A DNA stretch of 28,234 bases from a virus. A program made the translations under genes and the position numbers. The notes beneath the pieces are model-generated. The model did not search any database, had not been told where the DNA came from, and saw only the letters and a program-made list of their open reading frames with translations. The stretch spans positions 1 to 28,234 of IMG/VR virus record IMGVR_UViG_3300021959_008455. One strand, 5' to 3'. Positions 8,762 through 15,640 of the stretch are shown here, piece by piece; the first letter of the stretch is position 1; each line of letters opens with the position of its first letter.

Positions 8762-9343
8762 ATGGATAATTACACCCAACTTGCAAATAAGCTCCTTAAG
8801 GAGAGTATGGATAGTGCAACTCCTCACAGTGATACATCATTAGCGGATCAAATGATTGCACTGGATGATGATGGTAGATTCATCGCACCACCAGTAAAGA
8901 GTTATATAGAAGATGCGGAATCGTCTGCAGACCCAGTTATGGCTATTCTACAAAAGTATCCAGATGAAGTAGAAGATCTTAAAAATGGTGGAGAGTTAGC
9001 TCAGAATTTGTATGAAGAGTTATTTGAATACTATCTAGATAGTGGTGAGATACCATATGGTGTTGCAAAGGCTAGAACAGGTGATCCATATGAGTGGGTA
9101 TCCGATCAGCTGGATGAGCTAGGTATATTTACAGGGACACAACCTGAGGATAATGAGCCTGAAGATAATGAAGCAGAAATTACTGATGATGATCTAAAGA
9201 CCCTTCAGACTGCTAAAGAGTTAGCTGGCGGCCAAGCTAAAGGTGGTCTGTTTAGCAATCCAGAGAAGCAAATACAGAAAGCGTATGGTAAAATGCTTTC
9301 TAAAGTCTCAAAAAAAATAAACCAAGTAGCTAACAAAGTGTAA
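8762..9343 (+). CDS. acidic late virion-type protein with putative capsid-targeting N-terminus
   Basis: A 193-residue acidic protein of unknown function. The N-terminus MDNYTQLANKLLKE, followed by S, matches the pattern of a T4 internal-protein targeting peptide ending in a prohead protease site (L-K-E/S). The middle holds a compact domain (about residues 55-125), then an acidic D/E-N-P repeat (EDNEPEDNEAE) and a basic C-terminal helix. It is the first of four late genes separated by gaps of only 2 nt. A head-associated role is inferred from the context and tag. Confidence 0.72.
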   Translation: MDNYTQLANKLLKESMDSATPHSDTSLADQMIALDDDGRFIAPPVKSYIEDAESSADPVMAILQKYPDEVEDLKNGGELAQNLYEELFEYYLDSGEIPYGVAKARTGDPYEWVSDQLDELGIFTGTQPEDNEPEDNEAEITDDDLKTLQTAKELAGGQAKGGLFSNPEKQIQKAYGKMLSKVSKKINQVANKV

Positions 9344-9345
9344 TT

Positions 9346-9681
9346 ATGACTAAATTTTTAAAAAGAATATACGACCTCGATCTAATCAATGAAGAGGATC
9401 AAGCACCACCGCCTCCAGGAGCTGATGATGTCAATGATGTAACACCTCAAGAGGCAGAGGCTGCTGCAGATACAGAACCTGAAGTAGGTATACTGTCTCC
9501 TGAGAGTGAGGTAATGTATGTCAGACTACTAAAGAAGGCTCTAGTTATAGATCTCGATCCTGAGGATATTGACAATATTAATAACCTAGCAGAGGTAAAT
9601 GAAGAGAATGCTAAGCAAGCGCTAGCAGATATCCTTCAAATTATAAAGAGTTACTCAACAGAAATTGATATAGAAAGTTAA
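9346..9681 (+). CDS. small acidic late protein with putative capsid-targeting N-terminus
   Basis: A 111-residue acidic protein. The N-terminus MTKFLKRIYDLDLINE is basic-amphipathic and ends with I-N-E, a candidate prohead protease site. A Pro/Ala-rich acidic linker follows, then a helical C-terminal domain beginning LSPESEVMYVRLLKKAL. The gene lies between two tagged genes with 2-nt gaps on either side and no Shine-Dalgarno sequence, so it is probably translated by reinitiation. No enzyme motif is visible. Confidence 0.72.
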   Translation: MTKFLKRIYDLDLINEEDQAPPPPGADDVNDVTPQEAEAAADTEPEVGILSPESEVMYVRLLKKALVIDLDPEDIDNINNLAEVNEENAKQALADILQIIKSYSTEIDIES

Positions 9682-9683
9682 TT

Positions 9684-10742
9684 ATGAGCTGGAAATCATT
9701 AGACCAAGTATATATACAAGAAGCTGCCCTAAAAAACGTAGCTAAATTACCGCGTCAACAGATAATTGGTGAGGATGTCTCAATATATGCTAAAGAAGAA
9801 GGTGGTAAGACGAATCATATCGGTGATGTGAGTAAGGAATACTATGATGAAGTTCTGATGAATAGAGTCAAATTAGGTTCGCATGCGAACGTTAGCCTAC
9901 GCAAAGAGGTAGAGCAACGTTTGGATAACTGTAATGGTAATATAGATAACAATGCTGATATATGGCAGAACTATATGTTAGAGGGTGCCTTCGATATGTC
10001 GGGTGCTAATTTTAAGAGCAGTGAAGATTATTTACTTTCTCTAATTTCACAAAGTAAACCGTTTTACTTAACAGATTTTATTAAAGCAAACTGGCCTGAT
10101 GCAGATGTTACTAACAAATATTATAAGCCTGCATTTTTAAGTATACCCGAAGCCCCAGTTTTTGGTAGACCAGGGGCTGGTGAATTATATTTAGCTTATT
10201 TTGCAAATGGAGAAAAACCTAAGAAAGGCGATTTAAATATAGCTGGCGTTGATATTGAACTCAAAGGACCTGGAGGTCGTCTTTTCAAAACTAAAAAAAT
10301 AGTTAATGATTTCAGTGACCTTCAACGGGATTATGAAAATGAAGATGTTGTATTGAATGGTATTGCAGAATTTATTACTAAAATGTCTCAAACTACGCAA
10401 TATAAATCAATGGTCTTAGAATTAGTAAAAATGTTTAAAGATTCTATGCTAAAAGAATATAACTATTTTAAAGAGCGTGGTAAATTAAGACCCGGAAACG
10501 AATTTACTTATATAGGTGGTTTAGCTCAATTATACGGCTATAAACAATTACAAGGATTTGATGTTTTTATGTCATTTTCCGTACAAAAAGATGGCAGAAT
10601 ACTTTTTAAACCTGTAGATATGAGAAATATTAATAATTTATCAGAATTACATAGCCTAATTAGTAGAGATACATTCTATAAATTTAGTATTAATAGAGAT
10701 GGTGCCGGATGGTCACTAGATAAAACACACCCGAAAAATTAA
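9684..10742 (+). CDS. putative packaged PD-(D/E)XK-like nuclease
   Basis: A 352-residue protein with a short N-terminal tag, MSWKSLDQVYIQE/AAL, whose I-Q-E/A end fits the T4 gp21 cleavage rule. The centre shows a restriction-endonuclease-like active site: GAGELYL (E167), GDLNIAG (D183) and VDIELKGPGG (E192, K194), giving E-x15-D-x8-E-x-K. This arrangement is typical of PD-(D/E)XK nucleases and several type II restriction enzymes. The rest is helical and not recognised. It is followed 2 nt later by the ligase/NMNAT fusion. Reading: a nuclease carried in the head, to act on host DNA or DNA ends. The fold call rests on motif spacing only. Confidence 0.62.
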   Translation: MSWKSLDQVYIQEAALKNVAKLPRQQIIGEDVSIYAKEEGGKTNHIGDVSKEYYDEVLMNRVKLGSHANVSLRKEVEQRLDNCNGNIDNNADIWQNYMLEGAFDMSGANFKSSEDYLLSLISQSKPFYLTDFIKANWPDADVTNKYYKPAFLSIPEAPVFGRPGAGELYLAYFANGEKPKKGDLNIAGVDIELKGPGGRLFKTKKIVNDFSDLQRDYENEDVVLNGIAEFITKMSQTTQYKSMVLELVKMFKDSMLKEYNYFKERGKLRPGNEFTYIGGLAQLYGYKQLQGFDVFMSFSVQKDGRILFKPVDMRNINNLSELHSLISRDTFYKFSINRDGAGWSLDKTHPKN

Positions 10743-10744
10743 AG

Positions 10745-12565
10745 ATGAAAACATTCAAACAATATTACAGTACTATTCTTAATGAAGGTGGTGCAGCTGG
10801 TCACATGGCTCATCCATTTGACCTACCTCAAGTTAAAACCGGTAAGGATCTAATAGGCTTTTTTGATAGAGCAGTTGGATCAATTAAGACTAACCCTCCT
10901 TCTGTTAAGATTGATGGTGTAAATGCTAGTTTTCGACTGATTGATACGCCTGAAGGGAAGGAGTTCGCACTTGATAGAGGTAGTATGAAGCCTTTAGATT
11001 TAGAAGGTATTACGATCGATAAGCTTGTAGATAGATTTGGTGAAGGTCACGGAATGGTTAATGCTGGTCGTACACTATTAACTATTATGAACGAGTCTAT
11101 TGATGGGATCACACCTGAACTTAAGCAATTAGGTATGTGGGATAACACAAATAGGTTCTTTAATACAGAGTTTGTACAAGGTACTACTAATGTTCTACAG
11201 TATGATAATGATTTCCTTGCTATTCACGGTATTAACGAGTTTTATCAAGCGACTCCTAGAAGAAGAGCTAGTAAAGAGGTAGAGTATAGTCCAAAAGTAC
11301 TCGACTCCCTCATTAAGAAGCTCGATAAGAATGCAGAGCAATATAACTTCAAGGTATACGGCAGTGTACCTGCTACCTTAACTAAGCAGCCTAACTACAC
11401 TCATGTGCTTAATAAGAACTTCAACGTCAATGTAGGTACAGAGAGGATTTCAAAACCCTTACGCGACTATCTTAATGAGGCTAATAACCCATTCGGTGAT
11501 AAAATTACATTACAGGACGGTAAGAAGGTAGGAGCTCTTAGCAAGTTTGTATATTTACAGATTCTTAACGGTGTACCGCTTGATACATTTATAAAAGATG
11601 AAGCAGATCATCAAAAAGCTATTGACGGTGCTGCGATATACCATGCTACTAGGCTCTTAGGTGATGAGTTACTAACAACCTTAACGTCAGACATGGGAGA
11701 CGTTAAATATCACGAGGGTATCGTTATAAGAGACCCAAAATTCCATAGTGCACCAGTAAAGGTTACCGGAGAATTTATTATCGGTGGTATGGCGTCTCAA
11801 TTTAGAAAAGAGGATGAAGAAATGACCCCTTACTACTCTAATTACGTTACAGAACCACCAGCAAGAGGAGATTTTTTCGGAAAAGGTAGGTTCAAACAGA
11901 GTGTTGACCCGATCGGTGAGAGTTTTGATGCAATATACAACAGCGTTATGCTAAATGAGTTTGAAGAGCCTGATAATGAGCGTGTTGTTGTTATTTACCC
12001 TGGTAGATTTCACCCGTTCCATAAAGGACATTCATCCATCTACAATAAACTAACGCAGAAGTTTCCTTATGCTGATGTATACATCACTACATCTGGTAAG
12101 ACTGATAGTGAAACTTCACCTTTTACGTTTGATGAGAAGAAAGAAATGATGTTATCAGCGGGAGTGGATGCTGATAAGATTGTTCAAGTAGCATCGCCTT
12201 ATATTGCTAAAGAGATCACTCAGAGATACGATGGCGATAATACTAAGATAATCTACGTGGTGTCACAAAAAGACATGGAGGGGAAAGATGCAAGGTTTAA
12301 GTTTGGTACCAAGCGAAACGGTGAGCCTAGTTACTTTCAACCTTTTGAAAGTGTAGGTGAGAGTGAATATATGTCTAAGCACGGGTATGTCGATGTTCTA
12401 CCGACAATGGACTTCAAGATTAACGATGAGAGTGTTCGTAGTGCTTCAGAAATCAGAGATATGTATAAGAATGCTGATGATAGCCAGAGGCTAGATCTTA
12501 TACAGAGCTTATACGGGTCTAGAGACCAGAAAATAAAGGATATTTTCGATAGTAAGTTGGTTTAA
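10745..12565 (+). CDS. ligase-like nucleotidyltransferase fused to NMNAT-like domain, with capsid-targeting N-terminus
   Basis: A 606-residue multidomain protein. Residues 1-14, MKTFKQYYSTILNE, followed by GG, match the T4 internal-protein tag and L-x-E/G protease site very closely. Residues about 30-350 show covalent nucleotidyltransferase (DNA/RNA ligase) motifs in order: KIDG (55-58, motif I with the lysine nucleophile), FNTEFV (139-144, motif III), HEGIVIRD (323-330, motif IV) and VKVTGEF (338-344, motif V). Residues about 412-575 are a cytidylyltransferase/NMNAT-like domain with GRFHPFHKGH (420-429, HxGH) and SVRSASEIR (563-571). The fusion could join ligation or RNA repair to NAD or nucleotide chemistry. 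Substrates are unknown. It closes the operon and is followed by a weak hairpin. Confidence 0.85.
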   Translation: MKTFKQYYSTILNEGGAAGHMAHPFDLPQVKTGKDLIGFFDRAVGSIKTNPPSVKIDGVNASFRLIDTPEGKEFALDRGSMKPLDLEGITIDKLVDRFGEGHGMVNAGRTLLTIMNESIDGITPELKQLGMWDNTNRFFNTEFVQGTTNVLQYDNDFLAIHGINEFYQATPRRRASKEVEYSPKVLDSLIKKLDKNAEQYNFKVYGSVPATLTKQPNYTHVLNKNFNVNVGTERISKPLRDYLNEANNPFGDKITLQDGKKVGALSKFVYLQILNGVPLDTFIKDEADHQKAIDGAAIYHATRLLGDELLTTLTSDMGDVKYHEGIVIRDPKFHSAPVKVTGEFIIGGMASQFRKEDEEMTPYYSNYVTEPPARGDFFGKGRFKQSVDPIGESFDAIYNSVMLNEFEEPDNERVVVIYPGRFHPFHKGHSSIYNKLTQKFPYADVYITTSGKTDSETSPFTFDEKKEMMLSAGVDADKIVQVASPYIAKEITQRYDGDNTKIIYVVSQKDMEGKDARFKFGTKRNGEPSYFQPFESVGESEYMSKHGYVDVLPTMDFKINDESVRSASEIRDMYKNADDSQRLDLIQSLYGSRDQKIKDIFDSKLV

Positions 12566-12576
12566 TTAAGCTCTTT

Positions 12577-12602
12577 AATAGCAAACTGCTATTTACTTTT
12601 TG
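12577..12602 (+). terminator. weak rho-independent terminator
   Basis: A 7-bp stem AATAGCA/TGCTATT with a 3-nt loop, followed by TAC and a run of five T. It lies between the convergent genes ending at 12565 and 12608. The stem is AT-rich, so strength is uncertain. Confidence 0.5.
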
Positions 12603-12607
12603 TTTGG

Positions 12608-13369
12608 TCATTCACCATCTTCAATCTCTGGATTATCGACTCTAAAGTTTAGAGGTCTGACGCCTTTAGTAGTAGCAGCGTCTTGCTCATCTTCCACTTG
12701 ATCGTAATTATCTTGATAATCGAGGTGATGGAATACTGAAGAGAGGTAATCAGATGCTTTTGTAATCTTTGCTGCGACCCACCCGTCGAGAGAATCTACA
12801 TTAGCTATATGGTCAAAAAGCTTCGTTGAATATTCTTGAGCTTTTAGGAGATCTGCTCTTGCCATATCAACCTCACCATCATAATCGTCATGTTGATTAT
12901 GTCCACATTCATCATCTACTGGACCAGCTTGTATAAATACCGCTTCATCTTCTACGGCACCGCGGATGTTTGGTATACTACGAACCTTTGAATGCGGTGT
13001 TGTATTGCCAATTGACGTTACTCTAATCATAGAAGGTGTATTAGGACCTAACCCTAAATCATCTTCCTCTGCCGGCTTCTCCTCTACATCACCAGTAGAT
13101 TTACTTGCTATTTTACCTGCTACTGCTGGTGCTAATGCTCTAACAACGGTGCCCACGATAGGAGCAAAAGCAGCAAAATCTTCTTCAGGAACCTCTTCAT
13201 CATTAGGATTGACATAGGTCGGATCTGATCTAAATTTCGGACCACCTCTACCATCTGAGTCTGCATCACCTTTACGTAGCTGCCCACCTTTTGTATAGTG
13301 TTTACCTTTAGGAGCTTCTTTTGCTTCCATATATGCTTCAAATATGAGTCCGGATTCTACTTTAGCCAT
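12608..13369 (-). CDS. virion-type protein with putative capsid-targeting N-terminus
   Basis: A 253-residue acidic protein. The N-terminus MAKVESGLIFE, followed by AYMEA, contains I-F-E/A, a candidate prohead protease site. The next 50 residues are Gly/Lys/Asp-rich; residues about 64-90 are Ala/Val-rich and hydrophobic. Near residue 198 is WVAAKITKASDYLSSVFHHL, a W-V-x-x-K-I-T-K-A-x-D-Y-L pattern I associate with small virion-type proteins of marine T4-like phages. It is read leftward from a perfect TATAAATA box, divergent from the gene at 13402. Function unknown. Confidence 0.72.
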   Translation of the reverse strand: MAKVESGLIFEAYMEAKEAPKGKHYTKGGQLRKGDADSDGRGGPKFRSDPTYVNPNDEEVPEEDFAAFAPIVGTVVRALAPAVAGKIASKSTGDVEEKPAEEDDLGLGPNTPSMIRVTSIGNTTPHSKVRSIPNIRGAVEDEAVFIQAGPVDDECGHNQHDDYDGEVDMARADLLKAQEYSTKLFDHIANVDSLDGWVAAKITKASDYLSSVFHHLDYQDNYDQVEDEQDAATTKGVRPLNFRVDNPEIEDGE

Positions 13370-13374
13370 AATAT

Positions 13375-13382
13375 TATTTATA
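13375..13382 (-). promoter_or_regulatory. T4-type late promoter
   Basis: Perfect TATAAATA on the minus strand, exactly 5 nt before the ATG at 13369. Divergent from the box at 13391-13396. Confidence 0.75.
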
Positions 13383-13390
13383 CTATCTAT

Positions 13391-13396
13391 TAAATA
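13391..13396 (+). promoter_or_regulatory. T4-type late promoter
   Basis: TAAATA preceded by T, 5 nt before the ATG at 13402. The two divergent late boxes are 8 bp apart. Confidence 0.65.
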
Positions 13397-13401
13397 ATTA
13401 T

Positions 13402-13752
13402 ATGGAATTTGATAAGTTGTATAATCAGCTCATGGAGACACTAGAGGAAAGTGCGGGAGAGCGTAAGTATGCAGAGGAAGATGCTGAGTATAGAGGTAGA
13501 AAAGTTACTCTCAATAAACCTATGCGCGGCGACGTTAAGAAGTTTAAAGTATATGTCAAAGATCCAAAGACAGGTAACGTTAAGAAAGTAAACTTCGGCC
13601 ATGGCGGTACATCCGCTAAAAGAAAGGGTGAGAAGACAATGAAGATTCGTAAGAGTAATCCAAAAGCTCGTAAGTCATTTAGGGCTAGACATAATTGTGA
13701 TAATCCAGGTCCAAAAACAAAAGCTCGTTACTGGAGCTGCAAGAAGTGGTAA
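13402..13752 (+). CDS. small basic Cys-containing late protein (RARHNC...YWSCKKW type)
   Basis: A 116-residue strongly basic protein. The N-terminus MEFDKLYNQLMETLEE/S resembles the other tags, with L-M-E or L-E-E as candidate protease sites. The remainder contains VKDPKTGNVKKVNFG and a C-terminal block KSFRARHNCDNPG...KARYWSCKKW with two cysteines. I recognise this block as recurring in T4-like phages, but no function is known to me. Charge and tag suggest a packaged DNA-binding protein. It leads a late unit with the structural gene 3 nt downstream. Confidence 0.75.
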   Translation: MEFDKLYNQLMETLEESAGERKYAEEDAEYRGRKVTLNKPMRGDVKKFKVYVKDPKTGNVKKVNFGHGGTSAKRKGEKTMKIRKSNPKARKSFRARHNCDNPGPKTKARYWSCKKW

Positions 13753-13755
13753 GTT

Positions 13756-14649
13756 ATGAGCATTAAATCGACTATAAATACTCCGGAGAATACTCTCAAC
13801 TACATGAAGTATGTTGAGATTGAAAATGATACTCGCTACCCAGCAGTAACTGGTGGCTCGGGTCAGGATGTCTTTAATAAGTCTGCAATTTTAGTGCAGC
13901 AAGTCGATCCGCTCGGGTTAGGTGTTGGAGGACAATCTGGTACTGATTATGTTGAAAAATTTGGTGCTAATTTAAATGTTGAGAACAATTTAGAAACTAT
14001 CTGGGAAACAGGTGGGCTATATACCTTCCTAACTACTGCCGCACCAATTTCAGCAGTAGCTACAGGTATTACAGATAGTCAAGCAGGTACCGGTGCACGG
14101 GAGATAGAAATTTTAGGTCTTGATGAGAATTATGAAACTATAACTGAGCTGATTTCGACTAATGCGACTGATGGTCGTAATGGTGGACCGATATCTACTC
14201 AAAGCTTTCTAAGACTTTATAGAGCTAGAGTAACTAAAGCAGGTTCGTCAGGTACTAATGATAATGTTATAACGATGACATCTGGTAATACAACAGTTAT
14301 TACAATAGGTACACACGGTACAGGTGTGAATAAGGAAGGGTTTGGTCAATCGCAGTTAGGTGTATATACTATACCCGCGGGTAAGACAGGGTATTTAACA
14401 CAATGGACTATGGGGTGTAGCCGGTATAATGAAGGAGTACAAGCATTCATTTATGTAAGACCACACGATGGTAACGGTACTACATCAATATTAGATAATG
14501 TCTTTTTTGTTGGCAATACAGTAAAAGACTATAAAGTACCGCTACCTTTGTCCGAGAAAACTGATATCGAAATTAGAGCATACAACGGCGCAACTGGTGT
14601 ACCTGTCAACACCACGTTTAATATTACATTGATTGATCAAAATATATAA
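13756..14649 (+). CDS. phage structural protein (beta-rich)
   Basis: A 297-residue Gly/Thr/Asn-rich protein with the look of a beta-structured virion protein. It contains ENNLETIWETGGLYTFL, a central GLDENYETITELI repeat-like strand region, an SFLRLYRARVTKAGSSG stretch and YTIPAGKTGYL. These patterns recur in structural proteins of marine phages. No capsid-targeting-like N-terminus is present, unlike its neighbours. It has no late box of its own and is probably coupled to the basic protein before it. Whether it is a capsid decoration, neck or fibre component cannot be told. Confidence 0.75.
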   Translation: MSIKSTINTPENTLNYMKYVEIENDTRYPAVTGGSGQDVFNKSAILVQQVDPLGLGVGGQSGTDYVEKFGANLNVENNLETIWETGGLYTFLTTAAPISAVATGITDSQAGTGAREIEILGLDENYETITELISTNATDGRNGGPISTQSFLRLYRARVTKAGSSGTNDNVITMTSGNTTVITIGTHGTGVNKEGFGQSQLGVYTIPAGKTGYLTQWTMGCSRYNEGVQAFIYVRPHDGNGTTSILDNVFFVGNTVKDYKVPLPLSEKTDIEIRAYNGATGVPVNTTFNITLIDQNI

Positions 14650-14652
14650 ATA
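14645..14652 (+). promoter_or_regulatory. T4-type late promoter
   Basis: Perfect TATAAATA, exactly 5 nt before the ATG at 14658. It overlaps the stop codon of the structural gene. Confidence 0.75.
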
Positions 14653-14657
14653 ATAAG

Positions 14658-14831
14658 ATGAGATCATTTAAAACATTCTTCGAGCAACTAAAGGCAAAGT
14701 CTCATGAAGACGAGGATGCCCAAGACCGGTGCAAGAGAAAGGCTGATAAAGTATATGGTAAAAAAACCTCCGCTTACAAGTCCGGGGCTATAGTGAGATG
14801 TCGTAAAGGTAAAATTTGGAAAAAGAAATGA
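14658..14831 (+). CDS. 57-residue basic Cys-containing late protein with tag
   Basis: A very short gene. It begins MRSFKTFFE/QLK, close to the MKTFKQFFE of the gene at 15641, with F-F-E as candidate protease site. After an acidic link it continues RCKRKADKVYGKK, SAYKSGAIVRCRKGKIW and ends KKK. The C-x-n-K-V-Y / AYxSGAxVxCRKG pattern is one I recognise from small proteins of T4-type phages. It has its own late promoter, and its stop overlaps the next ATG (ATGA). Probably an internal head or DNA-binding protein. Confidence 0.8.
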   Translation: MRSFKTFFEQLKAKSHEDEDAQDRCKRKADKVYGKKTSAYKSGAIVRCRKGKIWKKK

Positions 14832-15103
14832 AGTTTGACGATTTAGTAGATAAATACCTTACTGAGGCGAGTGACAGCTTGCATCAGTGGTTTAAACGTG
14901 GTGGTACTGATCCAAAGACTGGTAAGAAGTTTAGTGGGTGGGTGAATTGTAAGACGGGTGGTCCTTGTGGCAGGAAATCTAAAAAATCAGGAGGTAGTTA
15001 TCCTGCGTGTAGACCAACAAAAGCCGCTTGCAAAAAAATAGAAGGCAAGATGTATAAAAAGAAGAGTTCGAAGAGGGTTAGTTGGAAAAAAGGTAAGAAG
15101 TAA
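14828..15103 (+). CDS. small basic Cys-containing late protein (GWVxC...YPACRPT type)
   Basis: A 91-residue basic protein. The start ATG at 14828 overlaps the previous stop. The tag MKFDDLVDKYLTE is followed by ASD, giving L-T-E/A, an excellent match to the T4 prohead protease rule. The body carries LHQWFKR, SGWVNCKTGGPCGRK and YPACRPTKAACKK, a cysteine/lysine motif family shared by many phages and some large eukaryotic viruses (DUF5872-like, from memory). The tail is KKKSSKRVSWKKGKK. A metal-bound DNA-binding role is plausible, not shown. Confidence 0.82.
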   Translation: MKFDDLVDKYLTEASDSLHQWFKRGGTDPKTGKKFSGWVNCKTGGPCGRKSKKSGGSYPACRPTKAACKKIEGKMYKKKSSKRVSWKKGKK

Positions 15104-15110
15104 ATAAATA
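15101..15110 (+). promoter_or_regulatory. T4-type late promoter before a tiny or decayed gene
   Basis: Overlapping TAAATA boxes that include the previous stop codon; the second (15105-15110) is exactly 5 nt before the ATG at 15116. Confidence 0.6.
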
Positions 15111-15115
15111 ATCTC

Positions 15116-15193
15116 ATGAGCGGAGTAGTACCAAGGACAGGTTAAATGAGTTTCCACTGTACAGAGCTAAGGGAGACGTACAGCAATATATAA
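15116..15193 (+). pseudogene. tiny interrupted ORF, possible fibre-type remnant
   Basis: ATG at 15116 encodes MSGVVPRTG and stops (TAA 15143-15145). The same frame resumes at once with ATG 15146, MSFHCTELRETYSNI, then stops at 15191-15193. Read through the TAA, the joined peptide resembles the N-terminal start of small phage structural or fibre proteins (xVPRTGxMSFxxLRxTYSN). A late promoter stands at the standard distance, so transcription is likely. It may be a decayed gene, two micro-peptides, or a readthrough product. Confidence 0.4.
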
Positions 15194-15200
15194 TTGCGGT

Positions 15201-15404
15201 GTGTCTGTTATAAATAGTAAACTATGGAGAGAACTAAACCTCATAGAGATACCGCTAAAATATTATGAGAGTATTAAGAGTACGTCTCACTGGAAAAATG
15301 ATGAACCTACTGATGCTTATAAGAGAGCTAACATTGTACACTACTATGGTACGTACATTAAAGGTAAACCTTTTCATAATGAATTTGCCATTCACCCAGA
15401 CTGA
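15201..15404 (+). CDS. small conserved phage protein (GTYIKGKPFxNEFAIHP type), start uncertain
   Basis: An open frame ending with GTYIKGKPFHNEFAIHPD, a C-terminus I recognise from small proteins of T4-like phages; function unknown. The only conventional in-frame start is GTG at 15201. However a perfect TATAAATA (15209-15216) lies downstream of that GTG, so a late transcript would begin near 15222 and lack it. No other in-frame ATG, GTG or TTG follows before the conserved part, while an ATG at 15224 is out of frame. Either the gene has another promoter, a non-standard start, or a frameshift or sequence error near 15224. Confidence 0.6.
   Translation: MSVINSKLWRELNLIEIPLKYYESIKSTSHWKNDEPTDAYKRANIVHYYGTYIKGKPFHNEFAIHPD
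15209..15216 (+). promoter_or_regulatory. T4-type late promoter (inside the annotated ORF start)
   Basis: Perfect TATAAATA. It is 7 nt before ATG 15224, which is out of frame with the conserved protein, and 5 nt before the in-frame codon CTA at 15222. Confidence 0.6.
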
Positions 15405-15406
15405 TG

Positions 15407-15412
15407 TAAATA
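15407..15412 (+). promoter_or_regulatory. T4-type late promoter
   Basis: TAAATA, 6 nt before the ATG at 15419, immediately after the previous stop codon. Confidence 0.6.
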
Positions 15413-15418
15413 ATCTAT

Positions 15419-15616
15419 ATGAACGAAGACATTCAATTAAAAATCCAAGATCTAGCAGAATATCACACTCACTTTACAGTTGATGTTGATTTGTTTCTAG
15501 AAAAAGGCAACAAGTCAGCAGCAACTAGAGCGCGTAAATCGCTACTAGAGATCTCTAAGCTATGTAAAGAGGTTAGAAAAGAAATCCAAGAGATTAAAAA
15601 TAGCGCATCTGCATAG
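15419..15616 (+). CDS. histone H1-like (Hc1-type) small protein
   Basis: A 65-residue helical protein. The core FLEKGNKSAATRARKSLLEISKLCKEVRKEIQE (read as two halves) matches the N-terminal pattern of bacterial and chlamydial histone H1-like Hc1 proteins: EKGNK-A-x-R-x-RK, then a long charged helix. It lacks the lysine/alanine-rich tail of full Hc1. Unlike its neighbours it has no clear capsid-targeting N-terminus. It has its own late promoter and lies in the cluster of small basic late proteins, consistent with nucleoid or packaged-DNA binding. Confidence 0.72.
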   Translation: MNEDIQLKIQDLAEYHTHFTVDVDLFLEKGNKSAATRARKSLLEISKLCKEVRKEIQEIKNSASA

Positions 15617-15629
15617 TACATATACTGCT

Positions 15630-15635
15630 TAAATA
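15630..15635 (+). promoter_or_regulatory. T4-type late promoter
   Basis: TAAATA exactly 5 nt before the GTG start at 15641, which supports GTG as the true start. Confidence 0.65.
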
Positions 15636-15640
15636 ATAAT

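Noticed and set aside
12966-13217. Plus-strand ORF opposite the gene at 12608-13369
   Set aside because: Shadow of a well-supported minus-strand gene that has a perfect late promoter; no promoter or motif of its own.
15265-15483. ORF starting MRVLRV in another frame across two small genes
   Set aside because: It crosses the conserved small gene and the start of the Hc1-like gene, and shows no motif or promoter at its start.
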